From NCBI RefSeq assembly GCF_025210435.1, contig NZ_JAOART010000104.1, forward strand, positions 1-34,944: a DNA stretch of 34,944 bases, given 5' to 3'. Shown one piece after another: positions 24,353 to 32,839 of the stretch. Position 1 is the stretch's first letter. Every line of letters starts with the position of its first letter. The DNA is from Anaeromicrobium sp. (GTDB lineage: Bacteria > Bacillota > Clostridia > Peptostreptococcales > Thermotaleaceae). The notes below the pieces were generated by a model. It made no database searches. It saw nothing but the letters and a program-made list of their open reading frames with translations, and was not told the DNA's origin. Position numbers and translations under genes: made by a program.

Positions 24353-25735
24353 ATGATTAGATTCAAAAAGTTTTCTATCTTCATAATTCTATTTACCCTT
24401 ATAATATCTAGTTCTTTTAATGATAGCCATGGTATTACTAAGGATAAGAAAGATTTTAAAGTTGTAGGCTATTACTCTGAAATATTTAAAGATACTATTG
24501 ATGAAAATGTTCAATTTGATAAGCTAACTCACATAACATATGCCTTTTTAATCCCGGGTGAAGATGGCTCTTTAATAGGAATCGAAAAGCCTGAAAAACT
24601 AAAGGAATTAGTAGAAAAAAGCCATAAAAACAATGTGGAGGTTTTAATAGCCGTTGGAGGATGGTCTTATAAAAATATTGCCCTTGATCCTAACTTTGAA
24701 AAAATGGCTGGATCCAGCGAAACTAGAAAAAAATTCATAGATAATATAATAAAATTTGTAGACCAATATGACCTAGATGGAGTAGAAATTGACTGGGAAT
24801 ATCCAGATTTAGGAGAGTCTTCTCAAAATTACGAAAAGCTCATATTAGAATTAGGTAAAAGGCTAAAAGAAGAGGATAAATACCTAACGGCAGCCCTTAA
24901 TGGTGCCTGGTCTAAAACAGAAGGTCCTGCCCCATCAAAGGCCGTAACAGATAATTGTTTAAAGGAATTTGATTGGATAAATATAATGGCCTATGATTCT
25001 AACAATGAACAACATAGTCCCTTTTGGTTTGCCAGTACTTCCATAAGCTATTGGATAAATAGGGGAGTACCAAAGGAAAAGATAGTTATAGGAGTTCCCT
25101 TTTATGCTAGACCTAGTTGGAAGCAATATAGGCATCTAGTAAATGAAGATAGGGAAAACGCCTATAAGGATTATGCCAAGGGAGACCCTCTTGATTCTTA
25201 TTATAACGGTATCAATACAATAAAAGAAAAAACTAGACTTGCTCTAAAAAATGCATCGGGTATTATGATTTTTGATATTAATGAAGATACTACTGATGAT
25301 TTGAGTCTTTTAAAAGCTATGAATGACACTATAGATGAAGTTTCTTCCATGTCTTTAGATGAATTTAATAAAAAAATGTATTTTGTAATCAATGGACATG
25401 AATTAACATTTAGAAAAGAAGAAAACATGGGAATACCCTTTATTGATGAAAACAATAGAACTTTAATGCCCATAAGAAAGCCTCTTGAAATGATAGGTGC
25501 TCACGTTTCTTTCAATAAAAAAGATTGTATTGTAACTGCTAAAAAAGGGGATACTACTATTGAAATTCCCATAGGCAAAGACCATATCAAAATAAATAAT
25601 GAAGAACTGAAAATGGACACAAAGACCATTATTAAAGAGGGAAGAACTTATATTCCTCTGAAATATGTATTTGAAGGATTTAATTACAATATTAAGTGGC
25701 ATGAGGAAAGTAGAACTATTCTAGTAGAAAATTAA
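24353..25735 (+). CDS. Secreted glycoside hydrolase family 18 protein with C-terminal copper-amine-oxidase-N-like domain
   Basis: A 460-residue protein with an N-terminal signal peptide (basic start, hydrophobic 8-20). The GH18 barrel follows (about 35-330): VGGW at 101-104 and the catalytic DGVEIDWE at 142-149 with acid Glu149, so it should be active on N-acetylglucosamine polymers such as chitin or peptidoglycan-like glycans. From about 345 a copper amine oxidase N-like domain follows (TLMPIRKPLEMIGAHV, RTYIPLKYVFEGF), a common wall or surface module in clostridia. A GGAGGTGA site precedes ATG. Repeat copy D lies directly upstream. The last codons are part of a long perfect palindrome. The natural substrate is not known. 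Confidence 0.92.
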   Translation: MIRFKKFSIFIILFTLIISSSFNDSHGITKDKKDFKVVGYYSEIFKDTIDENVQFDKLTHITYAFLIPGEDGSLIGIEKPEKLKELVEKSHKNNVEVLIAVGGWSYKNIALDPNFEKMAGSSETRKKFIDNIIKFVDQYDLDGVEIDWEYPDLGESSQNYEKLILELGKRLKEEDKYLTAALNGAWSKTEGPAPSKAVTDNCLKEFDWINIMAYDSNNEQHSPFWFASTSISYWINRGVPKEKIVIGVPFYARPSWKQYRHLVNEDRENAYKDYAKGDPLDSYYNGINTIKEKTRLALKNASGIMIFDINEDTTDDLSLLKAMNDTIDEVSSMSLDEFNKKMYFVINGHELTFRKEENMGIPFIDENNRTLMPIRKPLEMIGAHVSFNKKDCIVTAKKGDTTIEIPIGKDHIKINNEELKMDTKTIIKEGRTYIPLKYVFEGFNYNIKWHEESRTILVEN

Positions 25736-25783
25736 AGTGGTAGAGGGAATTTCCCTCTACCACTTTAATTTTCTACTAGAATA
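25717..25783 (+). terminator. 67-nt perfect palindrome overlapping the end of the GH18 gene
   Basis: Two perfect 33-bp arms around a single central T at 25750. The left arm includes the last six codons and the stop of the GH18 gene. The inner part (AAAGTGGTAGAGGGAA and its complement) would work as a terminator hairpin, but a typical T tract is missing and the arms are about twice the usual length. Confidence 0.8.
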
Positions 25784-25859
25784 ATATGCCCATAACATTA
25801 ATCTATAGCAATAAGCATAACTTTAAATAAGTACATATATAGTAAAGGCGGGATGATCT

Positions 25860-27365
25860 TTGAATTTGAAAAAAGTTTTTTTAATTTTATTCATATTTAT
25901 AATTTCTACTTTAGGCATATTTATCTACATATACTATCCTAATAAATACATTAAATATACAAATCTAGAGGAAGGTTATACTCTAAAATACCCAAGTCAT
26001 ATGGAAATTCATAACTCTCTAGGACATGTAAAAACTATTATTTCTAATGAAAATATGAAAATAGAAATATATTATGATAATTTTAAAAATACCCATTCCT
26101 CACCCCTTGCTTATATGAACTATAGTAATAAATTTTTAGAAAACAATAAAGATCATATAAGAGAACTCCAAAAGACTACCTATGTAAATGGTAAGAAAAT
26201 TCATTTATTAAAGTGGAAAAGAAATAAACTTCCCAATGTGGAAAATGATAAAAACTATTATGTAAGTGCAGAAATTTTAAAAAACAAATATGAAGTTTAC
26301 ACAATCCTTATAAAATCTTCAAATCCATTGAAAAACACCTCTGACTATATGAATATTATAAGGACTTTTAAAATTATAAATAAAAATGAAAAGATAAATA
26401 ATGTTTACAACACTCCTTCATTTGAAAATCCAAAGGAACCCTTAAATAAAGAAACCATGTTATTTCTTAAAGAGTATTTTTTAGAAAATAATAATTTAAA
26501 ATGGGGTATTTATGAGCATACAGCCCCAGAGGACTTTCATTTTTTAAAGACCCTTGAGAAAAAGCTAGATTACTCATTTAAATTTCTAGTTAAATATCAG
26601 TCCTTCACTAGTGGTTCCTTTCCTACTAAAGAAATGATAAATGCCCATAATAATAATCGTCATGTCCTATTAACCCTTCAAACAATCCATCTAGATCATA
26701 AGGATAATTCTAGTGTTATGTATGATATATTAAAAGGGAAATATGACGATTTTTTTAATTCCTATGCAAAAGATATAAAAGGATTTAAGCATCCTGTAAT
26801 ATTTCGTCTAAACAATGAAATGAATGGAGATTGGTGTTTCTATTCTAGTTATTATTATTCTAAAGATCCAGATATATTTAAAGAAGTGTGGAAATATGTT
26901 TATAGGATTTTCCAATCTAATAAAGTAGATAATGTCCTTTGGGTATGGAACCCCCATGATATTTCCTTTCCGGATTTTAAATGGAATCATTATTTAAATT
27001 ATTATCCTGGAGATGAATATGTTCATATAGTGGGCCTTACAGGATACAATACGGGTACCTATTATGAGGGTGAGAAATGGCGAGATTTTAATGACATTTA
27101 TATACCTATGTATAATGACTATATGAAATATTTCAATAAACCCTTTATGATTACAGAGTTTGGATCTAATTCAGTAGGGGGTAATAAGGAAAAATGGGTT
27201 AATGAAATGTTTAGTAGTATTCAGAAATTCAAAAATATAAAAATAGCCATATGGTGGAACGGAATTGATTGGGATAGTAATATGAATCCTGCAAGAGTTT
27301 ATAGATTGGATGAAAATGAAAATATTATTCAGATTTTTAAAGATGGTTTAAAGGATTACAAATAG
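25860..27365 (+). CDS. Membrane-anchored glycoside hydrolase, family 26-like
   Basis: A 501-residue protein with an uncleaved-looking N-terminal membrane segment (about 4-26), an extracellular region of about 150 residues with no clear family (PsbP-like TLKYPSHMEI), and a C-terminal barrel (about 205-500) like GH26 mannanases. RLNNEMNGDW supplies the acid/base Glu320 and MITEFGS the nucleophile Glu433; WNP and WWNGID also fit the clan. It should act on a beta-glycan at the cell surface. The frame opens with TTG 25860 after a weak AGGCGGGA site; no ATG lies in frame near it. It follows the GH18 gene after a strong hairpin and may form a surface glycan module with it. Confidence 0.82.
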   Translation: MNLKKVFLILFIFIISTLGIFIYIYYPNKYIKYTNLEEGYTLKYPSHMEIHNSLGHVKTIISNENMKIEIYYDNFKNTHSSPLAYMNYSNKFLENNKDHIRELQKTTYVNGKKIHLLKWKRNKLPNVENDKNYYVSAEILKNKYEVYTILIKSSNPLKNTSDYMNIIRTFKIINKNEKINNVYNTPSFENPKEPLNKETMLFLKEYFLENNNLKWGIYEHTAPEDFHFLKTLEKKLDYSFKFLVKYQSFTSGSFPTKEMINAHNNNRHVLLTLQTIHLDHKDNSSVMYDILKGKYDDFFNSYAKDIKGFKHPVIFRLNNEMNGDWCFYSSYYYSKDPDIFKEVWKYVYRIFQSNKVDNVLWVWNPHDISFPDFKWNHYLNYYPGDEYVHIVGLTGYNTGTYYEGEKWRDFNDIYIPMYNDYMKYFNKPFMITEFGSNSVGGNKEKWVNEMFSSIQKFKNIKIAIWWNGIDWDSNMNPARVYRLDENENIIQIFKDGLKDYK

Positions 27366-27372
27366 ATTTATA

Positions 27373-27413
27373 TTAAATTATCACCGTCCCTAAAAGGATC
27401 GGTGATAATTTAA
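27373..27413 (+). terminator. Terminator between convergent GH26-like and RND genes
   Basis: Stem TTAAATTATCACCG/CGGTGATAATTTAA (14 bp) with a loop containing a short TCC/GGA pair. It can serve both converging transcripts. Confidence 0.85.
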
Positions 27414-27428
27414 TGTATTCATTAACAA

Positions 27429-30400
27429 TTAAAACTTTATCTTTTCCATAAATCCTTCAACTAAGCTGTATACCACAGGTATAACAATCATAGTTAAAAA
27501 GGTAGATGCCATAAGACCAAACATAAGGCATATGGCCATAGGTCCAAATAATCCGCTTCCTGATAAGGCTAAAGGTACAAGACCTATTACGGTAGTTGTT
27601 GCACTAAGGATAATGGCATTAAATCGCTTTCCTACTGCATCTATACACGCATCATCAATAGTATCTCCCCTTTTTCTAGCATCATTAATATATTCTATTA
27701 ACAATATACCATTTTTAACAACTAGGCCAATCAATGCTATTATTCCTAGAAATGCAGTTAATGATAATGGTTTATTGAATATAAATAATCCTGTAACAGA
27801 TCCTATTAGAGATAATGGTATGGTAATCATTATAACTAATGGCTGCATAAATGATCTAAACTGAATAACTAATATTACATATATGATAAACATGGCAAAT
27901 AGGGCTATTAATCCCACAATACCAAAGTTTTCACTAATATCTTCACGCTCACCTGCAAAGTCAATTTTAACTCCTGATGTGTCTAGTGTTGGTAGAAGTT
28001 CAAATTCTATAATATCTTCTATAGTTGCAGGGCTATATCCTGGCAGTTCATTTGCAAGTAATTCCACCGTTTGCTCCCTATTAAAAGTTTTTATTGTATC
28101 ATCTTTTTTTCCATAGGTAACCTTGGCAAACTGCTTTATTGGTATTTTGTTATTAGTTACGGAGGATTTTATTGCCAAGTTCTCAAGTTCTTCCACACTA
28201 TGAATATCACCTTTTACTTTAATGTTGTACTCATTACCATCCCTTCTAAATACAGAAGAGGTGCTTCCATATAATGCAACATTTATTTGTTTTTGTATGT
28301 CGTATTTTGATATTCCTAAGTTACTTGCTATGTCTTCATCCACATCCACATTTAACTCATAGGTCTTATCTTTCATGTCATGACGAACATTTGTAGTTCC
28401 TGGTATTTTTCCTATTTCATCCTTTAATAAATTAGATACTTCCCTTAATCTGTCTAAATTATCACTAGAAAGTCTTAATATGACCTTTGCATCTGCTGGT
28501 TTGGCATTTGCAAGAAGTTTAGCACTACATTTTCCTCCAGAGATATATGCATCTAATTTATTTTGGATATAATTTAAAAATACAACCTTGTCTTCAAATC
28601 TTCTATTTTTCTTATCTCCCAGGTCAAATTTACAAAGCATTTGTCCATAATCTTGAGAAGGAGTGGCTACAGGTACTGTTATATAATACTTTGGTAGACC
28701 ATTACCAACAGAAACTGTATAATTTGTGATTTCAGGTTCCTTAGATAATAACTCCACTACCTCATCTGTTAATTTTTCAGTGGCATCTATACTTCCACCT
28801 ATTTCCGTATTCATTTCTATGTATAAAATATCCTTATCTGCATAAGGGAAAAACTCTGATGGTAATTGAGGCATTAATACATTCATGACTAAAATCAAGG
28901 CCAAAAATGTTACTATAATTGTACTTTTCTTCCATTTCAATCCAGTCTTCAATGTATTTTTGAAAAATAATCTTATGGCACCTTCTTTGTCACTCTTCCT
29001 TTTACTTGGCCTAAAGGCAATTGCTGACATAGCTGGTGTGATAAACATAGATACAATATAAGCTGCAATAATGGATATAATCAACACCCTAGGTATGGAA
29101 CCTAAAAACTTACCAGCAGCTCCAGGCATACCAAGTAGTGGTGAAAATGCTGCAATAGTTGTAAGTGTTGCTGTAAAAATAGGAATGGATGATACGGCAG
29201 TACCATTATAGGATGCATCTAATCTACTTTCCCCTTCATCTATTTTTACTTGTATAGTATCACTAATAACTATGGCATTATCCACTAATATTCCTAATGC
29301 CACAATCAAGGCCGTTAAAGACATTTGATGAATATATATTTTCATTAAATACATTACCCCAAAGGTCATTAGTATGGACAAAGGAATAGCTGTAGATACA
29401 ACTAAGGCATTTCTAAGTCCCATTCCTAAAAATACAACGATTACAACAAGTACAATACCTTCTAGAAGATTGATCATGAAGTCATTAACAGATTTCTCCA
29501 CATCATCTGGTTGGTAGATAATTTCCTCAACGAGCAAATCTTCAGGTAACTGTCCCTTTACCTTATCTAAGGCTACACGTACATCTTTTCCTACGATAAC
29601 TACATTTTTTCCCTTTTCAAAGTAGCCTGCTAAAAGTACCGTATTTAATCCCTTTTGCTTGTATTTTTCCACACCATCTTCAAGATCCATATAAACATTT
29701 GCAATATCAGATAATCTTGTTACAACTCCCGTATCCCTTGCTACGAATATGATTGTATTTTCTATGTCATTTATATTTCCATATATTCCGGGAGTCTTAA
29801 CTGTAATCTCTCCCGATTTATATTCTATTTTTCCTGATGGAATCTCTATATTTTGTGATTGAATAATATTATTCACATCATCTATGGATAAGTCTAATTG
29901 ATTAAGCTTTCCCACATCTATATCTACCTTTACTTCCTTATCAACTTCCCCTTCAATTTCAAATTTTGTAATACCGTCAATACCTGTTAGTCCATCTTTA
30001 AATAATTCTCCAAAGGATGCTAACTGTTCATAGGAATAATTTTCCCCTGAAAGACTTATAATAATCCCTGCTGAGGAAACAATATCCGTATTAATTTCAT
30101 TGACAAAGGCACCATTAGGCAGTTCTGATTCTGCATCTGCCACTGCATTTCTCACATCTTGCATAGCCTTATCATAATCTGTATTTGCTGTAAACATGGG
30201 TACAGTAATAGATAATCCTTGATTTGATATACCTTGTATTTCATCTATTCCATCAAGTTCTGCTAATTCGTCTTCTATTTTACTAGTTACTAAGTCCTTC
30301 ACATCCTTAGGTGATGCCCCTGGATAAGGAGTAATAATCATGGCTGCAGGAAAGGATACATCAGGACTTTCTTGTCTTGGCAATACATAGTAAGCATATG

Positions 30401-30485
30401 CCCCTAGAAATGCAATTATCACTGCTAGGAATAGGGTCACTGTTCTTTCTTTTATAAGTTGCTTTATTAATTTATTCAATCCCAT
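27429..30485 (-). CDS. RND family efflux transporter (AcrB/HAE1-like)
   Basis: A 1018-residue inner-membrane pump of the expected length with twelve membrane helices. Residues include the N-terminal LPRQESPDVSFPAAMIITPY with PGASPKDV, and the TM4 proton-relay region ALGILVDNAIVISDTI with the conserved Asp. Two large external loops are present. It uses proton motive force to export drugs, lipids or metabolites. In a single-membrane Firmicute there is no outer membrane channel, and none is encoded here. It follows the adaptor gene by 6 bases, in an adaptor-pump operon under the TetR regulator just upstream. Confidence 0.93.
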   Translation of the reverse strand: MGLNKLIKQLIKERTVTLFLAVIIAFLGAYAYYVLPRQESPDVSFPAAMIITPYPGASPKDVKDLVTSKIEDELAELDGIDEIQGISNQGLSITVPMFTANTDYDKAMQDVRNAVADAESELPNGAFVNEINTDIVSSAGIIISLSGENYSYEQLASFGELFKDGLTGIDGITKFEIEGEVDKEVKVDIDVGKLNQLDLSIDDVNNIIQSQNIEIPSGKIEYKSGEITVKTPGIYGNINDIENTIIFVARDTGVVTRLSDIANVYMDLEDGVEKYKQKGLNTVLLAGYFEKGKNVVIVGKDVRVALDKVKGQLPEDLLVEEIIYQPDDVEKSVNDFMINLLEGIVLVVIVVFLGMGLRNALVVSTAIPLSILMTFGVMYLMKIYIHQMSLTALIVALGILVDNAIVISDTIQVKIDEGESRLDASYNGTAVSSIPIFTATLTTIAAFSPLLGMPGAAGKFLGSIPRVLIISIIAAYIVSMFITPAMSAIAFRPSKRKSDKEGAIRLFFKNTLKTGLKWKKSTIIVTFLALILVMNVLMPQLPSEFFPYADKDILYIEMNTEIGGSIDATEKLTDEVVELLSKEPEITNYTVSVGNGLPKYYITVPVATPSQDYGQMLCKFDLGDKKNRRFEDKVVFLNYIQNKLDAYISGGKCSAKLLANAKPADAKVILRLSSDNLDRLREVSNLLKDEIGKIPGTTNVRHDMKDKTYELNVDVDEDIASNLGISKYDIQKQINVALYGSTSSVFRRDGNEYNIKVKGDIHSVEELENLAIKSSVTNNKIPIKQFAKVTYGKKDDTIKTFNREQTVELLANELPGYSPATIEDIIEFELLPTLDTSGVKIDFAGEREDISENFGIVGLIALFAMFIIYVILVIQFRSFMQPLVIMITIPLSLIGSVTGLFIFNKPLSLTAFLGIIALIGLVVKNGILLIEYINDARKRGDTIDDACIDAVGKRFNAIILSATTTVIGLVPLALSGSGLFGPMAICLMFGLMASTFLTMIVIPVVYSLVEGFMEKIKF

Positions 30486-30491
30486 TGCCCC

Positions 30492-31592
30492 CTATTCTAC
30501 GATATTTACCTTTGAACCATCATTTAAGTTTTTCATACCACTTATAGCTAATAGTTCTCCTGGTTTTACACCTTTTATCATCACTTTATCTTCATTGTTT
30601 TTAAGGAGTGTAACCGTTCTTTTAAAAGCCCTATCTTCCTTTACAATATACACATAATCTTCTCCATTTGAAAATATGGACTGCATAGGAATCCAAACTC
30701 CATTTTCTTCTCCCACATGGAAAGATACCTTGGCAATAGATCCTAACCTATAGTTTTTATCCTTCACATATACTTCTCCATTGTAGGTTCTAGTTGCTTG
30801 ATTTGGCGCTTCATCAATATTAGTAATTAATCCATTTGCCATTTCTCCATCTATATTGATAGTAGCTTTTATTCCCCTATGTATTTTATTTAAATCCTTT
30901 TGGGCAATTCCCACATTAATTATTTGATCCATACTTCTTACTTGAACAATAGTCACATAAGACATGGCTGGAGGTGCTATTCTTTCTCCCTCCTCATGGG
31001 GTATAGCCACAACAATTCCATCTTCCTTTGCATAGATGGTTGATTCCTCAAGGATAATAAGAGTATTTTCATAATTAACCCTTGTAGCATCATACTGGGA
31101 TTTAGCTTGATTATATGTGGCCACTGAAGCGTCCCTTTGTAGTTTTATCTGCTCATATTGGGATTTTGATAAACTACTTGCTTCATATAACTTTTCCATT
31201 CTACTAAATTGATCTTCTTGATAATTCATAGCATCCCTAGCCTTTTTAACATTTTCTTCTGCTGATACTAAATTTGCCTTTGCAGCCTCTAATTGAAGAT
31301 TAATATCTTCTTTATCTAATTCTGCCAATATATTTCCCTTTTTTACTTTATCTCCCTTTTTCACATGAACTTTAGCAAGTTTTCCACCTGTCTTAAAGCT
31401 ATAATCTATAATACTTTTAGAATCTACCGTCCCTATATAACCAAGGGAAACAGAATTTTTTGTTTCCTCAATCTTTTGTACCTTAACAGCCCTTACTTTT
31501 TCCTCTTTTTTCATTCCATCTGCCTTTGCACATGCTGATAGGGATAACAGCATAGTGCTAACCATAATAATTCCTAAGATTTTTTTTATCAT
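30492..31592 (-). CDS. RND efflux adaptor lipoprotein (HlyD/MFP family)
   Basis: A 366-residue protein with a lipoprotein signal peptide (lipobox LSAC near residue 21), a biotinyl-lipoyl-like hairpin domain (GGKLAKVHVKKGDKVKKGNI), a long coiled coil (about 95-175), the second lipoyl half (STIYAKEDGIVVAIPHEEGE), and C-terminal barrel and membrane-proximal domains. It docks on the RND pump encoded directly downstream. As a lipoprotein it sits on the outer face of the cytoplasmic membrane. Its upstream region holds two TetR-type palindromes. Confidence 0.92.
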   Translation of the reverse strand: MIKKILGIIMVSTMLLSLSACAKADGMKKEEKVRAVKVQKIEETKNSVSLGYIGTVDSKSIIDYSFKTGGKLAKVHVKKGDKVKKGNILAELDKEDINLQLEAAKANLVSAEENVKKARDAMNYQEDQFSRMEKLYEASSLSKSQYEQIKLQRDASVATYNQAKSQYDATRVNYENTLIILEESTIYAKEDGIVVAIPHEEGERIAPPAMSYVTIVQVRSMDQIINVGIAQKDLNKIHRGIKATINIDGEMANGLITNIDEAPNQATRTYNGEVYVKDKNYRLGSIAKVSFHVGEENGVWIPMQSIFSNGEDYVYIVKEDRAFKRTVTLLKNNEDKVMIKGVKPGELLAISGMKNLNDGSKVNIVE

Positions 31593-31645
31593 TATTCCAC
31601 CCTTCCTTTATTCACATATATGATTCATAAAATCCAAATAATGAT

Positions 31646-31659
31646 TGACTAATCAGTCA
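31646..31659. promoter_or_regulatory. TetR-type operator, proximal site
   Basis: TGACT-AATC-AGTCA, a perfect 5-bp inverted repeat, 54 bases upstream of the adaptor ATG. It overlaps a second palindrome, TGATT-GACT-AATCA. The same motif recurs 58 bases away. Confidence 0.75.
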
Positions 31660-31703
31660 TTATCCTTTTAAAAAAATAATAGTCATCCTTTTGTCTTGTT
31701 GAT

Positions 31704-31717
31704 TGACTACTCAGTCA
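31704..31717. promoter_or_regulatory. TetR-type operator, distal site
   Basis: TGACT-ACTC-AGTCA, flanked by the same GAT and TTAT bases as the proximal site. It lies between the tetR stop and the adaptor start, so both sites can control the pump operon; control of tetR itself from here is less likely. Confidence 0.75.
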
Positions 31718-31771
31718 TTATATCACAAAAAATATCTGTTAACTATATATTCCTCCCATTTCTATAATTTT

Positions 31772-32329
31772 TTAAGATCCAACACCTCCCCACAACATAT
31801 TAAAGCTTTCTTTTATAAGATCATCCACATTTTCATCCTTATTTTCCAATATGTATTTAGTAGTGTGTATTAAGGCACCCTCCATGTAATGACATATTAA
31901 TTTTGTATTCTTATGTTTAAAAATTCCTTCACCAATGCCCTTTTCTATCAAACCATGGGCAAATCTAAAAAGTTCTTCTGTTTTTTCTTTATTAATATTA
32001 TTAATATATGGTGAATGGGCAAATTGTTCTCTAAACTTAAACATATCTGGACATTTAATACTCCATCTAATTGCATTAGTCCACAATGATTCCACAGCTT
32101 CTTTAACTGACAAATCTTCACTAAAACCTTTAAAAATACACTCTTTACAACCTGATAGTTCTTTTAAGTAAAGGCTATTTATTAAATCCTCTTTAGTACT
32201 AAAATAATTAAATAATGTTCCATTTGAAACTCCTGCTTCTTTGGCTATTTTTGAAGTTGGTGTTCCATGAAAACCAAACTCATTAAATAATTTTAAAGCA
32301 GCTTCCATAATCATTTCTTTTTTACTCAA
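31772..32329 (-). CDS. TetR/AcrR family transcriptional regulator
   Basis: A 185-residue protein with the TetR DNA-binding head (AALKLFNEFGFHGTPTSKIA, KEAGVSNGTLFNYFSTKEDL, within residues 8-48) and a helical ligand-binding C-terminal domain. It lies upstream of the RND adaptor-pump pair on the same strand, with paired TGACT-N4-AGTCA sites in between, so it is the likely local repressor. The ligand is unknown. Distance to the adaptor (179 bases) suggests the pump has its own promoter at the operators. Confidence 0.93.
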   Translation of the reverse strand: MSKKEMIMEAALKLFNEFGFHGTPTSKIAKEAGVSNGTLFNYFSTKEDLINSLYLKELSGCKECIFKGFSEDLSVKEAVESLWTNAIRWSIKCPDMFKFREQFAHSPYINNINKEKTEELFRFAHGLIEKGIGEGIFKHKNTKLICHYMEGALIHTTKYILENKDENVDDLIKESFNMLWGGVGS

Positions 32330-32839
32330 AGTTTTTCACCTCTTATGCCTAATCCCTCTTTCATTTTATCCATTCTTTCTATTTTTGTCAATTATGATAC
32401 AAATAGCTTAGCCTTATTCATAAAAATATATAATTATATATTCTTAACTATTTACATCTAGTCTATCTAGAACTTTCATTTGAAATATAAGGTTTATGAA
32501 AGAATAGGAATTATTAATCTATGGGAAAGTTAAAATCAAAAATATGGATTATTTTAGGAATAGGGTGTCGTATTAAAAATAGTGTAGCATATACATGTGC
32601 TTTATAAAGGGAAAGGCAATCAAAAGAACTCCATATATGGCACCAGTAAAAACTGGTGGTGTGATTTAACCCTCGAAATATATTTTCAATGTCTATAATT
32701 TATATTTTTAGATACCTATACAATGTAATACTTACAATTACCCTTTACCTGTGGTAAACTATTATTATTTTAAACTATAACTACTGCATAATATAGATTA
32801 GTAAACACAAATATTTTATCAGAGGGAGGGTTCAATACT
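32330..32839. other. 510-bp divergent intergenic region upstream of tetR and the HTH-AAA+ regulator
   Basis: No gene seen. It holds a perfect hairpin CACCAGT-AAAA-ACTGGTG at 32641-32658 and the perfect palindrome TTTACC-TGT-GGTAAA at 32744-32758, about 80 bases before the downstream ATG, which is a reasonable operator for that regulator. The purine-rich piece at 32606-32680 is slightly richer in GC than its flanks and might be an RNA leader, but I match it to no known riboswitch. Confidence 0.5.

Noticed and set aside
32606-32680. Possible riboswitch leader before the hybrid regulator
   Set aside because: One clear hairpin only, more than 150 bases from the gene, and no match to c-di-GMP, preQ1, THF or fluoride cores.
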